A DNA stretch of 64,000 nucleotides from Saprospiraceae bacterium (GTDB lineage Bacteria > Bacteroidota > Bacteroidia > Chitinophagales > Saprospiraceae). This document shows, piece after piece, positions 62,685 through 64,000 of the stretch; the first letter of the stretch is position 1; each line of letters opens with the position of its first letter. A model generated the notes under the pieces. That model saw nothing but the letters and a program-made list of their open reading frames with translations, was not told the origin of the DNA and did not search any database. Where the stretch lies: contig JAJCYH010000016.1 of the NCBI GenBank assembly GCA_029262995.1, positions 62,001 through 126,000 of the forward strand, read 5' to 3'. The translations under genes and the position numbers were made by a program.

Positions 62685-63149
62685 TCATTTTTTCAATCTG
62701 TAAGTTGGATGGACTTCACCATTTACAGTATCCACGTAAACACTTGGATTGCCATTGAAGAAATAGCAAGCATTGGATGGGGTTTCAAAAAAATGTTTCA
62801 TTAAAATAACTTCAGTAAATGCATTGCCGAATCCTTTTCTTTCACGAAGCTCACAAGCTTTGTCAAAGGTCATTTTGACCGGCCAGTTAAAATAGTCAAT
62901 TCCAAAAAACAACTCATCTTTCATTGCTGGTGTATTCCATTTTTCGAATTCAGTTTCGTTTATTGATATTGTTTTTTCATCCGTATAACTGAATTTTAAG
63001 GTCAACAAAAAACGATCTTTGATCCAATTAAGATCTGCCTTGTACAATTTGGCGTCTGGATATAATTTATGAACAATATCATATCCCATTTTCACTCTCT
63101 TTTCATAATTGAGAATGGAAACCTTCTTTCCTTTCATTAATTTTTCCAT
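62685..63149 (-). CDS. Hypothetical protein
   Basis: The likely start is the ATG at 63147-63149 (154 residues, MEKLMKGKKVSILNYEKRV); a longer reading to 63233 adds 28 residues of uncertain reality. The sequence contains aromatic-rich segments (FFGIDYFNWPVKM) and no recognised family. It is flanked by gene-poor DNA on both sides. Confidence 0.55.
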   Translation of the reverse strand: MEKLMKGKKVSILNYEKRVKMGYDIVHKLYPDAKLYKADLNWIKDRFLLTLKFSYTDEKTISINETEFEKWNTPAMKDELFFGIDYFNWPVKMTFDKACELRERKGFGNAFTEVILMKHFFETPSNACYFFNGNPSVYVDTVNGEVHPTYRLKK

Positions 63150-63567
63150 AATATATATTTTATAATGTGATAAATAACTTTCCGATAACAAGTTCAATGT
63201 ATGCCATAGTGGATCAAAAAGCAGTGATGACAATTATTATGGAATCTGATATTTGTCATATGAATAGAACTTAATATGTAGTATCTTTATAGCTTTGTTT
63301 GTCCGCTGAAATGGACCCGCCAAGTCTTAATATTTGATGCCCACAAGACCAAATAACCTGCATTTTTGTTTCAATAAGTACTTTAATCCTTCAAAGTAAA
63401 GAAGGTCAGAGAACTTGTTATCAAGTTCCAGACATAGGTTATCAGGACAGGTTCCCGACAGACAGTGTAGAACGGGTCAGCCGCTCAGTTAGAAAGTTCT
63501 GCCTGAATGACATGAGTAGGGCAAGGTCGAACTGACGATGCACTGGAGTTCTTAAAATTATATTTAA
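63150..63567. other. Gene-free gap
   Basis: No gene is supported. A perfect small hairpin GAACTTG-TTAT-CAAGTTC lies at 63411-63428. A sequence near 63300 (GTCCGCTGAAATGGACC) looks like an imperfect terminal repeat but no transposase is present. Confidence 0.35.
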
Positions 63568-63792
63568 TCTATCTGGACTGACTCTTCAAGTTTTTCAGGT
63601 TCCTTTCCATTCGTAAAGCTTCAGCTTTTTGATCAAATAGATCATTGTCAAAACTGTAGTGATTGTTTAATCAATCTTCAAAATGGATTAATAGCATATT
63701 ATCCATTCAATGGTAATGCAAACGATGGAAGTGGAAATAACAATAATTGTACTTTGATGGGTGCCTTAGTAATTGAGAAAATTAAATATTAG
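63568..63792 (+). pseudogene. LamG-type lectin domain fragment
   Basis: A frame open from 63568 to the stop at 63790-63792 encodes LQNGLIAYYPFNGNANDGSG followed by NNNNCTLMGA, the typical start of a LamG/concanavalin A-like domain in Bacteroidota secreted proteins. The domain breaks off after about 30 residues, and there is no start codon or signal peptide, so this is a remnant of a larger secreted protein gene. Confidence 0.5.
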
Positions 63793-63935
63793 CATTCGTT
63801 ATCTTCATTTATTTGAAGATTTGCATATACATACAAGCTAGTCTGGAAAGTCAAACTATTTGTTGTATTTGCCTTACATTAACTATTAGTCCAATTATTT
63901 ACATTAATTTTCAAGTTCATAATAAAACTGAAGTA
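63793..63935. other. Intergenic region before moaC
   Basis: AT-rich leader before the moaC start. A sequence TATTTG occurs near 63856 but does not match the promoter consensus fully. Nothing else was recognised. Confidence 0.3.
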
Positions 63936-64000
63936 ATGAGCAAATTTTCGCACATAGATAACGAAGGCAGTCCTTCAATGGTGGATGTATCATCAAAGGA
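63936..64000 (+). CDS. moaC: Cyclic pyranopterin monophosphate synthase (MoaC), 5' part only
   Basis: The ATG at 63936 begins a frame that reads MSKFSHIDNEGSPSM, then VDVSSK, up to the window end. SHxDxxGxxxMVDVSxK is the well-known MoaC N-terminus. MoaC acts in molybdenum cofactor synthesis. The gene runs off the right edge. It marks a return to core genes after the accessory stretch. Confidence 0.8.
   Translation, partial: MSKFSHIDNEGSPSMVDVSSK

Noticed and set aside
63290-63560. Possible IS end or group II intron piece (GTCCGCTGAAATGGACC and nearby structured sequence)
   Set aside because: No transposase, maturase or matching second end could be found, so the idea cannot be supported.

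Overview
The window looks like a chromosomal segment of a marine or aquatic member of the Bacteroidota, probably a Saprospiria- or Chitinophagia-like lineage (an inference from gene families only, no phylogeny was run). Supporting signs are a PorP/SprF protein, a type IX secretion C-terminal sorting domain, GSCFA and bactofilin genes, a split transketolase, an S46 dipeptidyl peptidase, signal peptides that cleave before Gln, promoters resembling TTG-N19-TAnnTTTG, frequent GTG/TTG starts, and almost no Shine-Dalgarno sequences. The DNA is AT-rich throughout.

Bases 1 to about 51,300 read as ordinary core chromosome. They begin with the 3' part of a TolB/BamA-like outer-membrane protein. Next is an oligopeptide ABC importer (lipoprotein plus two permeases, no ATPase), a small lipoprotein and an HU protein. 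These are followed by the two transketolase subunits, a Cys/Met PLP enzyme, radC, a MATE exporter, an MsbA-like ABC exporter, a glycosyltransferase, an ECF sigma factor, uvrA with an M14 carboxypeptidase, and trhO. Further on are a small membrane protein with a bactofilin, porP, a GSCFA protein, an amidohydrolase with a DUF1015 protein, thrS, purF, mutL with a rhomboid protease, a YwaF-like protein, and a DPP11-like peptidase with a thioredoxin lipoprotein. The core part ends with cysS plus a glutaminyl cyclase and an Omp28-like type IX cargo protein, an EEP phosphatase plus a second rhomboid, a LytS/LytTR two-component pair, an SH3 protein, and a NUDIX hydrolase with an LPG-synthase-like membrane protein.

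At 51,381 a tRNA-Leu(GAG) gene starts a different kind of region that runs to about 63,935, where the first codons of moaC mark a return to core genes. This stretch has an array of repeated tRNA 3' ends, AT-rich orphan genes, a TolB/TPR/AraC regulator followed by a dehydrogenase and a DUF4386 protein, a pair of direct repeats, an amidohydrolase, attC-like hairpins, and an HNH endonuclease. It also holds several decayed fragments: a start-less ORF, two degenerate copies of a small helix-turn-helix gene, and a LamG-domain stub. It reads as an accessory island or integration hotspot in decay.

The strongest candidates for something unusual are the tRNA-Leu 3'-end array, the cassette-like hairpins near 60 kb, the twin decayed HTH genes, the MutL with a degenerate endonuclease motif, and the cysS/glutaminyl cyclase/type IX cargo cluster. 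No CRISPR array, complete insertion sequence, prophage or rRNA gene was seen.
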